Assembly: GCA_012861695.1 (NCBI GenBank)
Contig: JAAOOA010000388.1
Location: 124,001-188,000 of the forward strand
Source of the DNA: Trematomus loennbergii
Taxonomy: Eukaryota; Chordata; Actinopteri; Perciformes; Nototheniidae
DNA: 64,000 bases
Direction: 5' to 3'
Part shown: positions 45,011-56,500 of the stretch, one piece after another
How positions within the stretch are numbered: the first letter of the stretch is position 1
Layout of the letters: every line of letters starts with the position of its first letter
The notes under the pieces: model-generated
What the model was told of the DNA's origin: nothing
Seen by the model: the letters and a program-made list of their open reading frames with translations, nothing else
Database searches by the model: none
Position numbers and translations under genes: made by a program

Positions 45011-46323
45011 GTATGTGTATTTAAATATGTAATTTACAACAGCTGTAAGATGCTTGATAAGCTTGATATGCACCTTGAAAAAGTGCTTGAATTTGACTTT
45101 GGAAAAGGTGTAAGAACCTGAATTGAGTTCATGTTTGTTCTAATAAACTGGTTTCAATGGATTAAACCCAAAGTGGCAGAAACAAGAAAACGTCTCATAT
45201 TTTCACATATTTTGTTCATATACTAACATTTATTGGCAAGAACTGACCTTGTCTTGTGAGAACTGAATGTAGAAGTATTTATAAAGTTGGGTTTTTAAGT
45301 TAGGGTCAAATACAGTTTTTAGAATATAACATTCAGTTTCAAATTCATTGGAATTATGAGTTTGGTTTACAGCGTTAGCGCCAAATTAATGACATTACAA
45401 AAACAGCTCCAAACAAGGCTCACTTACCGTTTCACAGAGTTACAGAACCTCATGTTATTGGAAACCACTTAAATTCTAATAAATTAAATAAATGTCGTAC
45501 TATTCCTACTCAGTTTTTTTAATGCAGTTATTCAAGTTGAACAATTCTAATGAAAATATGAAAATGAATTAAAACACTTTGTTTTATTTTTCAAAATGAT
45601 TATTATTCAGCACACATGCCCCAAACAGATATTGTGATCCTCCTTGAAAAAGTCTTTAAGCAAAACAACATAGATCTATTGTTGACAACTGACATGGTGG
45701 ATATTAAACTCTCCGGGTAGATGACCAGAGTTTTAGCATCGTATTCAAGATTTATTGTGATTTGTACATAGTGTAAATATATCAATGAAAACCTTAGGTC
45801 ACAGGCTCCTCCAACTGTGCAACACAATAAAACAGATAGAAAAGTGCAAGGAGAGTCTATATACAAGTAATTGGAATATGATATATTTAAGCAATAGCTC
45901 ACGACAGGCCGTGGTATATGCTCATTATATCACAGCTAAGGGGCGTGGTTCGGCCCGACGCGAAGCGGAGGGTCGACAACCCCCTTAGCTGTGATATAAT
46001 GAGCATATATCACGGCCTGAAGTGAGCTATTGCTTTTATAAAACGGTTACCAAGTGTGGCAATATGAAAGAAAAATACACACTCTAATTTAAATAGTTTT
46101 TATTAGTAAATATGATGTTCAAAATAAAATAGTCCCTCTGTTGCCTTCTGCACGAAACATAGTGCGAGGTGGTTGCTATGCAACAACACTAACAACAGCT
46201 AGCGAACATATTAGACAGAGAGCGTTGATCCATTATTTGGCTATTTATTTACATTAATGTGTATGTTGCCGTTTATTGTGCACCCACTGAAAAACTGTCC
46301 AGCATCAGTAGCATGGCTTACGT

Positions 46324-48906
46324 CAGGGGTGGGCAATTATTTTTTCCATGGGGCCACATGAGAAACTGAAAATATTGTCGAGGGCCGGGCCAAAAGGCTG
46401 AACTCAATTCTGCATAATATTAATTGTATTTCTTTATAAAAAGCAGTAAATAGCATTGTTTTGACAAGCTGGTAAGAGTATATGTTATAGTTAAGCAATG
46501 AAAAAGTGAGGTTGCCTTACAAAAAAATGTAATTTATTAAATCAAATTTCCCAAAACAATGGTAAACAAAATGAACGTTTTTCACCATTTGTGACTCATA
46601 TTAGTGAACATTTTCAGTCACATTCACTCAAACACATTTTGAGTTTCATTTACTGTTGGAAAGAGGTTCTTAGCATTCTAAAGACATCACAATATTGTCT
46701 TTGTACTCCAAATATTAAGCAAGATACATCATATTGAACTGTCACTAAACATCACTGAACTGTGATTTTGAGAAAAAGGCTTCCAAGGAAAGTGTCCCAG
46801 TTCACTGCTAGTTGGTGCCTTTACATGCCAACATTTGTAGTCTAAGTTCTCTTTTCTTGTTCAGTGAGAGAAATCTAGTCTCTGCTGGGCTTTAACGAGT
46901 GCATCAAAGTCAGGTTGAATGTCTGAGGTGGAGATGCGAAGCACAGCTGACAGATGATCATCAGTGAGAGAGGATCTATACCTGGATTTCGTAAACTTCA
47001 TAATTGAAAATGTTTGTTCACATATGTAGGTCGAGCCAAAGAGAACCAACATCTTCTGAGCATGTCTCCTCATGTTTGGAAAGTTCTCCTCCTTGAGAGA
47101 AGAGTAGAAATCCAGCAGAGATCCTGACTTAAAGTGCTCTGCCAGTACTGCATCAGACTGCAGGTCGATGAGTTCCAGCTGAACATCACTGGGTGCATTA
47201 TCCACACTGCAGGTAAAGGGAGAGGAAATCAGGTGCATTTCATCCTCGATTTTTCTGAGATCTTCAAATCGCCTTGAAAACTCACCATGCAATGCTCCCA
47301 ACATGGATGAGTACCTGCGGAGGTGATCAGCTGATGGTGTGACTTCTTTCAGGGTTTGCATGTGAGTGAGATTGTTGCTCTCCAGTTGGCTTGAAAGAAA
47401 CTGCATCTTTGTCATGAAAGCCTTCACCAGGCTGTGCATTTCATGAACAAAAAGGCCCTTGCCTTGCAGTTTGGTATTCAGTTCATTCATCAGTGCAGTC
47501 ACATCAACAGCAAATGCAAAATCTGCCATCCAGTCCTCATCTGAGAGCTCTGGGAAGTCTTTGCCTTTCTTCTCACAAAACTCTCGAATCTCTGCTTTCA
47601 GGTCCCAAACTCTTTTTAGCACTTTGCCCAGGCTGAGCCATCTGATAGCTGTGTGGTAGCCGATGTCACGATGCTCAGTCTCATGCTCCTCCAAAAGTGC
47701 GATAAACTGTCTGTGGTTCAAAGCTCTTGCCCTGATGAAGTTTACTATTTTAGTAACAACATCAATAACATGGTTAATTTTTAGCACTGACTTGCACAAC
47801 ACATGTTGGTGTATAATACAATGCAAAAATACCAGTTTCTGATCCGCATCGATTTCAGTCACTTTATCTTGCATACGTTTCAAAAGTCCGACATTTTTTC
47901 CGGTAAGATTTGGACAACCGTCCGTTGTGACACCTGCCAGTCTGTCCCATTTCAGTCCCAGCGTGTCCATGCACTCGTTTACCTCCGTGAACAGATCGCT
48001 CCCTGTCGTCGTCCCTTTCATCGACCGCATTGCTGCCAGCTCCTCCGTAATCTTGAAGTCCGGTGTTATCCCGCGGACGAATACGAGTAACTGGGCTGTG
48101 TCGCGGACATCACAGCTCTCGTCCAAAGCCAAAGAGAAAAAGTCGTAACTTGCCACTTCACGTTGCAGCTGAAGCTCCAGATTCCCCGCAATGTCCTCGA
48201 TCCTTCTAGTCACGGTTCGCCTGGACAGCGGGACTTGCTCAAATGCGGCTTTTTTTTCAGGGCATATTAGTGCTGCAGAGTCCACCAAGCACTCTTTGAC
48301 AAACTCCCCCTCCGAGAACGGCTTACTGTTTTTAGCGATTTTGTGGGATATCACAAAGCTGGTCATGGTTGCTGCATCACTGGATGTGTGAAGCTTGGTA
48401 AAAAAGCCTTGCTGCTTTTGCAGCTTAGCTAGCAAAGCTTCCGATGTCCGCGCCCTTTCAGCGTCAGTCAAGTTTTTATATTTCTCCGCGTGTTTCGTCT
48501 CGTAATGCCGACTCACATTGTACTCCTTAAACACGGCGATCTGCTCCCCGCAAACTAAACACACGGTTTTACCTCCGACTTCAGTAAATAAATACTTAGC
48601 AGTCCAATTTTTGTTGAAAACCCTGCATTCAGCATCTACCTTTCTTTTTTAGCGGACATTTTTTTGAGGGCTAAAGTCGTCTTGTGACAAGGATCCAATA
48701 ATGTGCACGTCTTGATATACGTATTGCGTCATTATGCACGTGAATAAAAAACAACTTCAAAATAAAAGCAATGCAGCTTTAGTCCATGCATGAGGTAAAG
48801 TTAGAAAATATGTTTATTTTGTAATTTCCAATTAGCCTTACACGGGCCGGTCAGAGTCAACCAAAGGGCCGTATGTGGCCCGGGGGCCGTACAATGCCCA
48901 GGTCTG
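46324..48906 (-). mobile_element. hAT/ZBED DNA transposon, near full length
   Basis: Ends CAGGGGTGGGCAATT and CAATGCCCAGGTCTG, flanked by perfect 8-bp duplication GCTTACGT (46316-46323, 48907-48914). 2583 bp with one transposase gene on the - strand. Same family as 7644-9317, inserted independently. Confidence 0.92.
46861..48650 (-). CDS. hAT transposase (ZBED/GTF2IRD2-like), one frameshift from intact
   Basis: 567 open codons (48564-46861). BED finger CLVCGEQIAVF with H-x4-H (HYETKH), the first finger strand lying upstream; RNase H-like core with LALDESCDVRDTAQLLVFV and GVTTDGCPNLTGKNVGLL; HCIIHQHVLC; and a C-terminal hAT dimerisation domain FGSTYICEQTFSIMKFTKSR. Family proteins start at an MSAK-type ATG, found at 48650, but the A-run just after it (48643-48648) is one base short, putting TAG in frame. 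Everything else needed for a transposase appears present. Confidence 0.93.
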
Positions 48907-49917
48907 GCTTACGTGGTTACTTGTATAGGCTGAGGTTGTTCTAGGCTGTTGCTTGGCGTGGCGAGAATATTGCTCCACTTTCTCTGGTCCCCGAGATTCG
49001 GCTTCCAGTAGCTCTGGAGAGAATTTCGCACCTGTGGCCACTAACGGTCATAATTTCTCTGCTTTGTTTCAAGACCCGCATCAGAAAGCTTTTGAATGGT
49101 GATACTTTTCCAGTTGGTCTACCTGCTCTTCACGTAGCTCTACATGTCGTCGTTTAGGTGCTTTTTGTTCTGGAGATAGGCACTCCTCAATCCACTCCTC
49201 CATAGTAAGACCCCCCCCCCCCCGAGGTCGAAGTTAATCTTAAATGTTTTTGCGGACCTTTTTGATTACAGATTTGAAAACATCGTTGCTTGCTTTAAAA
49301 GTAGCACAATTCATTATGTCAAACCTTGGAAAGTATCTAAATATCCCTGCCCTAATGCCAAAGGAACTGCACACTGAATATGTTTTTGCCGTTTGATGTC
49401 TATGTCTGGACCGTTGCGTAAAAAGGAGGGTTTCTGCCCCGTTACTTCTCCGCTGCTTTCTTGTTCCAGTTTGAAAAGCAAACTGCAGGCAGTTTGCTTT
49501 TCAGCCCAACTGTATACTGTTTTTCTCAGACGCGGAGGGATACTGAGTTGTTGTGAAAAGTAACTTACAATTCTACCCGTGGTATACGCTCAGTATACCA
49601 CGGCTAAGAACCAATCAGATTGCTTGATTTTACTTGTCCGTTTTATAATAGATAAATAATGTGTAAGTTGCAGAGATGGCAAAATGTGATTTTATGCGGT
49701 GAAGTTGCGAAATATGCGGAAATATGCTAAATATGCGAAAAGTTGCGAAATATGCGGGAATCGGAAAAAAGGTGATTCTTCTCCCACACCCTGTTACTAG
49801 GCTACTACTGAATGAAAGTGAGCCCTTTTAAAGAGTTCCTATGATAAACAAGCATACTAGAAGCAAGCTACATCACAAAGTGTTATTTATGTCTTTATAT
49901 ATGGGCTATTTTAATCA

Positions 49918-49948
<31 letters not shown>

Positions 49949-49949
<1 letters not shown>

Positions 49950-50912
49950 GTTGCGATAGAACACCTCTGCTACGCGCCGTTCGTTGGATGAGGCTGAAAT
50001 CTCTATTAAAATAAGAAAGGAATTGAAAACACCGGAATCAAAGTTATAACAAATTATCTGAGTTTACTTCTAGTAGGAAACAAAACACATATACAAGTTA
50101 TACAGAGTACTCGAGTACCCCGGACTTTTAGGTCTGTGATGCGATGCCGATAAATGCGTCCGGACCAACCAACTCATCAAACCAAAAGAAATTGGACTTC
50201 AGGTCTGTGATGCGATGCGGATACAGATGTCAGGACCAACCACTCATCAAACCAAAAGAAATTGGACTTCAAGCTGATGATGCGATGCCGACACAGATAC
50301 CCGGACCAACCAACTCACCAAACCCAAAAGCAATTTTACACTCCAAAACATCAGTATTTCTACCTACTTTTGGGGCGGAGATTGCTCAACTCTTTCCTTC
50401 CCATTTTTCTCCCAAGCGAATCAGCAGAGCCCCTGGGGAGGGGCTGTTTAAACTGACCACCTCCTCCAAGTGCCCTGATTGGCTGGATTCGCTTCTGGCC
50501 GGGTTCAATTAGAGTTTTGGATCAGAGCGTGAGATCAGGTCAAAAGTCAATGTTTATTTCTACCTTATCTTACCTCTACATTCCTTTCCCAGGGGATTCT
50601 TTCACCTAAATTATCCTCCTTCACCTATTTAACGATACATTTTATGACTTAGCAACAGCATCTGGCTCTTAGGAATGATAAGAAGGATGTAATGTTTGTC
50701 TTTAACGACCTTAATGACGACATCTGCTTTTAGGGGTGAGCCCAGGCCAGGTTGGTGTATGAAACACAGAATCTCTGAGTCAGTGAGTTTGAAAGTGAGA
50801 ACAACATTCCTATATATATGATTACCCATAAACCGTTGTGATTACATAAACCAGTTCAAACAATACATGTTTTCTTCAATACAGTGTAGAATCATATCTC
50901 TTTCCTTCAACA
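49949..50912. mobile_element. Solo LTR with triplicated 71-bp repeat, in a CA repeat
   Basis: Starts TGTTGCGATAGAAC, ends TTCCTTCAACA. CACAC flanks both sides, but as the target is a CA repeat the duplication is only consistent, not proven. 964 bp, no ORF of note. Orientation uncertain because both ends read TGTTG...CAACA. Confidence 0.65.
50131..50338. repeat. 71-bp tandem repeat, three copies
   Basis: Units start at 50131, 50202 and about 50272: GTCTGTGATGCGATGCCG ... CCGGACCAACCAACTCATCA ... AAAGAAATTGGACTTC. Third copy diverged. Resembles enhancer repeats of an LTR U3 region. Confidence 0.9.
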
Positions 50913-50972
50913 CACACACACTCTTCTCCGCCTCATTCTGTTTTCATTTACTCGTTCGTTATCTGACCAGCT

Positions 50973-51291
50973 TCAATCTTGTAGGCTACTCACCTCGTTT
51001 CTTGTAGCCCTCGAAAGGGTTTTGGAGGTTGATGCCTCGGTAAACGCGAGTTGTTTGGCTTTCTTGTCCGCAGCAGCAGAAAGCATTTTCGAATGTTTGA
51101 ATGAATCAAAGTTTTCTCTTATGCTCCAACACACAGTTGCACGGGGTGCAGAATAGTTTCCCCCCACTTTCGTGCAAGACATCAGGGTACTGCTTTGCCC
51201 GGTCTTTAGCAGAAATGTTCGTCGGCAAATGAGATGGATTCGATTTTTTGATCTTGGTGTGTTCTCTCTCGTGTGAGTTCCACACGTTCAC
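50973..51291 (-). pseudogene. CGGBP1-like protein fragment
   Basis: The - strand reads AKDRAKQYPDVLHESGGKLF then CTPCNCVLEHKRKL, matching the single zinc-finger region of CGG triplet-binding protein 1 (C-x2-C). The downstream part (SIRENFDSFKHSKMLSAAAD then KKAKQL) lies in another frame and contains the H-x-S-K type end of the finger. CGGBP1 is itself derived from a hAT-like transposon. Frameshifted here. Confidence 0.75.
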
Positions 51292-51554
51292 TCTACGGTG
51301 TTGTTTACCTTCTGTGATGCGTGAGCTGATGACGTCGCGTCATCATCACTACTTCACGTCAAGACGAGTTCACTTTTTTTTTTCTCAACTTTGTGTGGAA
51401 AAATGCGGGGATTATGCGCCCTTTTAATAAATATGCACCCTTTTACAAATCTGCGCCATTTTGCTGATTATGCGGTAAATTATGCGATCGTATAATCGCG
51501 TTTTTCTGGAGGGTCTAAAAGTCCATCTGTCTCATCTGCAATGCGAGCGTGGCT

Positions 51555-51875
51555 TTATCGAAGAAGGGTAATTTAGGAGCGGCATTTCAAAACAGTGCAC
51601 AAACGCGACGAGACGGAATTCCCTCCTAACTCTGTCCTACGCTCCCAAAAGGTGAGGGACCTGAAAGGACAGCTAAATGCACAGCAGTCCATTTTCACCA
51701 GGCCCAACAACAAGAGCAAGGCTGCTACCATAGCATCTTATCGTGTTAGGCACGTTTTGCGAAACACATGAATTCTTTCAAAGACGGCGAAGTTGTGAAA
51801 GAAGCATTCCTGGAGGCAGCCGACGCGCTTTTTGGGACAGTAAAAATAACAGTAGCATTTCAACAGGTTTTTGAT
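51555..51875 (+). pseudogene. ZBED/hAT transposase fragment, second copy
   Basis: Sister of 9565-9900 (QKVRDLKGQLNAQQSIFTRP and DGEVVKEAFLEAADALFG), with independent small indels. Confidence 0.7.
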
Positions 51876-52860
51876 ATAATAAAAACTCAAGTTAGATACC
51901 GTTATTAATCAGCTGTAAGTTTTAGTTTGTTTGAACTTATTCATTATAATTATTGTACAAAATGGTATAAGAATGCAAACATTAAGATCTGTTCTGTTTA
52001 AATTGATTATAGTCCATTATCAATTCAGGTTAAGAAACTAGTGTTGCTTGCATCCTATTTTAAAGGCATTTCTTTTTATACTCTACTAAAATGCAACAAG
52101 AAAAGGGTTTGATTCTATTAATTTAGTCTTTTTTATTGCACTTTGGAAGCAGATTCCTGTGTAGCTTCAGATCTGAGTTGTCTTATTAGTAAGCCTAATT
52201 TATACTTTTGTAGCAACACTATTTTTATATAATGGCAAAGAAAGGGTTCAGAGTCTTTTCTTTTTTTCCTGTGTCATATGTGGCAGCACTGTTCAATGTT
52301 TCTTGAAAACATGACCCACTGTAGTATGTGACGTGTGAATAAACTCCAACTCTGTATCAACAACACTGTTGTGTAACTTCAGTTAAATACTTGTATGTGT
52401 GTAGATTAGAAAGAGGTACGATAAAGGATCTGCAGTATTTTATGAAGTATTCATCGTACAAAGGTCAGTTTTATACAAGTAGAAGTGTGTATTTACCTGG
52501 TAGTAGGCTGTCAGTAATGGCTACGCCTCTCTATTTGGACTCTGAGGATTTAGCAGCCAGGTATATATTGCACAGTTTTTAACGGCATATATATATATAT
52601 ATATACAGGGTTGGGTGAAGTGTTTTGCCCAAAATACCAAAATACCTCATAGCCCTCTATTTCAGCCCTGATTTTGGCACATCTTGTAAATTAGTTAAAT
52701 GTAGCTTTGTGTTTTTATTTAAGTCGCTGTAGTTGTCATTGTTTTTTATATAAAGCAAATTGAATGATATCCTATGGACGCTGATGTGTGGATGTTGTGT
52801 CCTTTTGATAACTTTGTTGAGCTTGTTTTTGCATGTCTTTTTCTATCTCACTGAACAAAG
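51876..52860. other. Upstream region of copy D, no gene seen
   Basis: Conserved with 9901-10850. Contains a short (TA)n stretch at 52588-52604. Confidence 0.5.
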
Positions 52861-52869
52861 TCCCTGGGT

Positions 52870-53007
52870 GTGAACTGCTTCAGCTGATAAGGCTGGTTAT
52901 GAATCAGAGGGAGGAGCTGCAGACAGGTGAGGGTGTAAAGTCCAAGTATGAAGTCAGACTTGTCAGACAGACGCCATTTTACAGCTCGACACGAGGGAAC
53001 AACAGGG
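52870..53007 (+). promoter_or_regulatory. Possible 5' UTR exon(s) of copy D
   Basis: Sister of 10870-11000 with the same donor-like sites (GACAG/GTGAGG and CAACAGG/GTGAGT). Confidence 0.35.
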
Positions 53008-53246
53008 TGAGTGTTAACACCATGATCTGCTTTCTAACATTCATTATTTACTCTGTTTTACTGGATGTCAGAACATAACTTATTGGTTAAAAATCTGCGT
53101 CCTAGAGTCCATTGAGACTTCTGCAAGTGTTGTACACTGTTTATTATTTCCTGTTTTCTGATTCGTCAGAGTTACATAACATGTGACAGCTCAGCGCAGA
53201 CAAAATGGAGGGTGGCCTGAAGTCTGACTGATTTCATGTAGTTTAA

Positions 53247-53458
<212 letters not shown>

Positions 53459-53482
53459 GGTTTATCTCTCAGACTGGAGAAG

Positions 53483-53529
53483 ATGAGTGATCTTAAAGAT
53501 GAGGAAGAGGACAAATCTTCAGTCTCCAG
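53483..53529 (+). CDS. Exon 1 of copy D, truncated, donor lost
   Basis: [16 protein letters not shown], then the sequence jumps into the interior of the TTAA-flanked MITE ('ctaacatcccgatagc') and stops at LTSR. The SLKSDRS part and the GTAAGA donor of copy B (14117-14195) are deleted, as is the MITE left end. Confidence 0.88.
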
Positions 53530-56500
53530 TCTAACATCCCGATAGCAATGAATATCTGAAGTGCTTTGACAAAAATCCATTCAAAAAAGTCATCTGTGGA
53601 AGCCGTAGTACTGTAAAAAGCACGACCAATCATCTGAGCTGACCCGGCTAAAATAACTGGATGGCCTACCTGCCTGTCAGCCTTCCATCTGTGCACAAAC
53701 TTACCTCGTGCCCTCATTGGTCATGTGCGCGTTCGTGTGTGTTGGAGGAGGGGCTCTGTAAGGAAGTGGCAGATTTTTCCGGCTGTGTATTTTCAAATTC
53801 GAGCGATCTCGAGCCGGTTTCTCAAACTTACCTACCCCACCTTTAAGCAAATAAAACACAAATATGTAAAACGTTCACACTCAAATGAATTTAACAACAG
53901 AAACCCACAATCACGACTCAACAACTCTAAACATCTTTAATAAGGTGAACAGTCATAGATCAAAAGCTGCTCTTTAAATGAACTAATGATGTTTAAACAT
54001 GTGTTGTTTCCACAGACAGAGAGCAGAGTCTACGGTCTCCATGTGGTCTCTGAAGTGACCGGTCTAAACACTGGCTTCCTCTAAACTTCAGTGATGAACC
54101 TGGACCCTCAGACACAAAGTAAGAGTCCTCCTGTAAACTGACCTGAAGAGGATCCAGTTTTGATGTAATCTAATATATTAAACTGTTCTTTAATGAAATC
54201 ATGTGAGCAGTTTGTAAAGGACAAACGCAGCAGGGTAAGCTAACATTATCTAAGGATATTTCAATATGCAATTATATTATCATTGTATCTGTGTATAAAA
54301 TGGTTTTAAATAGCAACAATGTTGATCAATTCTGATTTAAAAACTATATATATTGTCCAAACATTATTTACCAAATTGGGCATATCTATGATATGTCTTT
54401 TTAAGATGTTTATTAATAATAGTGATAACCTGGAGAGCTGGTTGTGTTTAGCATTAGCAGATAAAACAGAGTTTTGTGAAATCACATGTAGAGTCAATGC
54501 AAAGACCCAGAGCTGTGCCGGGCAACACGAAGGAAGTGAAGATGTTAAATTCATGTCACCTGCGTATTCGTGCAGCGTTACACATTTCATCTTGAGTGTA
54601 AAGTTTGTGATGCTCTGTTACAAAAACCTGTCAGTGTTGAGATTGTGCTCCTGGGGTCTCTGACGGTCTGAGGGGAATCAGAGAGGAGAACAGAGCTCTA
54701 CAGCAGCTCATATTCAATCAGGGTTATTCATGTTCCTGTATAAACCAGAGACTGTCTGTGGTGCTAACAATATAGTGACTGCTGTACTTATGACTTCATG
54801 AAGTTACTCTGAGTGTTGATGGAGCAGCTAATGTTAGCCTAGCTTTAATCAAACCGGTTCATTCAGAAAAAAACATTTAAAAAGTTTTTATGCTCTTTGT
54901 GTTGGAGACAGACCTGACAAAGCATTAACTCAGGCTTTTTACAAATCAGTATCATTCTGTTGTTATTTAGGCATCCTTTCCATATGTTTATTTATATGAA
55001 TTCACAGCAGATTCTATGCAAGTTGTGTTTATAGTGTACCAGGTTAATACAGCTGTGTGTGTAGATACAGGGAACATGTGCTCCTCTGGGTGATGAATCC
55101 AGACAGGATGCTCTTGGTTTTATGATCATGTGAACTGTACACTATCTACCTGATCACAAGGGTATATATTATACAGACCTTTTTTTCAAACTAGAATTTG
55201 CCCCCTTGTACCTTTGGTGAGAATCAGCCCCTCTGAAGTAAAGTGCTTTAAAGGATGTGTTCCTCTCCACAGAGGGAGGAGGAAGAGTGGTGTTCCTGTG
55301 GAGGAGCAGCTGTCCAGCTGTGCTCTGTGTCAGGACGTCCTGAAGGATCCAGTCTCTACCAGCTGTGGACACTGGTTCTGCAGACAGTGCATCACCTCAT
55401 ACTGGGAGCAGCGCCTCCATCAGGAGACCCCTCCTGTCCCCAGTGTGGAGAAAGATCCAGAACCAGAGCTGGCCTGCAGACAGCCAGTCAGACCAGCTCT
55501 GTACGAGGTAAGAGGCCGAACTCATGCAGCGTCTTATGGCGCGTTTCCACTACACGGCCTCGCTCGGCCCGCTCGGTATGGCTGGGCCTCGTTAGGACTG
55601 GCTCACTTTATGGCGCATTTCCATTACAGTTTAGGAACTGGGGTAGTATCTATAGTAACGCAGTGTAGGCGGAGCCGTGACGTCATCTTCAATGAGAACC
55701 CCAGAAAAACAACACAGCCGTTAGCTGTTAGCACTCAGAGCTCACAGCTCCTCATATCTGTTCAGAAACTAGACAAAAGTTAAACAAGTACAAACCACAG
55801 ACTGCCTGTGTCATGGTGAATACAGTCGCTGCTTTATTTATGTCTGTATAGGCCGTTGTTGTGAGTGTGGACGGTCGGAGCATATACTGCGTTAGCTTAG
55901 CCAATCTCCATTTAGAAAACACGCATTTTAAAAGGTTTTTCGCCTGCCGTCTGTCTGCAGACTTGTCAAAGCATTAATTCATGGTTTTTACTAACCGGTA
56001 TCAGTATGTTGTTACTTCGGCATCATTTTGAAACGTGTATTACAATTAAATCACGGTCAAATATGTCCATCTTGTTGTAGTTGTAGCCCCCTTGCCAGCT
56101 ATGCTCTCTCTAGTTTAGCATACTCAGCCCGACTCAGCCTCGTTGTCTCTGGCCCTAGACCCGCGATTTTTGAGGCCAGAAAAACTGTGAATTAGGACCC
56201 GCCGGCCGGTACTAGGCCAAGTGGAAACGCAACCAAAGACGGGCCGCTGACGTCACAGCCCTCTTAAACCGGGCTGCGCGCTGTAGTGGAAACGCGCCAT
56301 TATTCCTCTTCCTGGTTCATTTGTTTCTTTAATTAGGTATTCTGTTGAAGAACATAGACATTAAAATGTTTATAAAACATTTAAACTCAGTCTGTTTTTA
56401 TTAGTTTTATTGTTAGATTGTCATTTTCTGATTCTCTCCTGTTTCCTTCTCTTCCAGCAGATAGTGGTCTGCAGGAGGTTTTAGATGAACATAGGCTCAG

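Larger units (their letters stand above)
45888..49648. mobile_element. Inserted foldback element, host of a hAT insertion
   Basis: Copies A and B read 'gatatattagataaataatg' without it. The left end has a near-perfect hairpin: arms 45891-45943 and 45981-46033 (53 nt, from AATAGCTCACGACAGGCCGT to its inverse). The right end has a related palindrome 'gtggtatacgctcagtataccac' (49580-49604). Superfamily unassigned. Internal sequence outside the hAT is AT-rich, with a possible - strand coding piece at 48990-49205 (starts MEEWIEECLSPEQKAPKRRH) that I do not recognise. Confidence 0.6.
49671..51520 (-). mobile_element. CGGBP1-like hAT element, most complete copy
   Basis: Starts in 'gcagagatggcaaaatgtgattttatgcgg' and ends at 'cgcgtttttctggagggtc'. 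Encloses the CGGBP1-like coding piece (50973-51291, - strand) and a later solo LTR. The version at 7381 lacks the middle. Confidence 0.6.
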
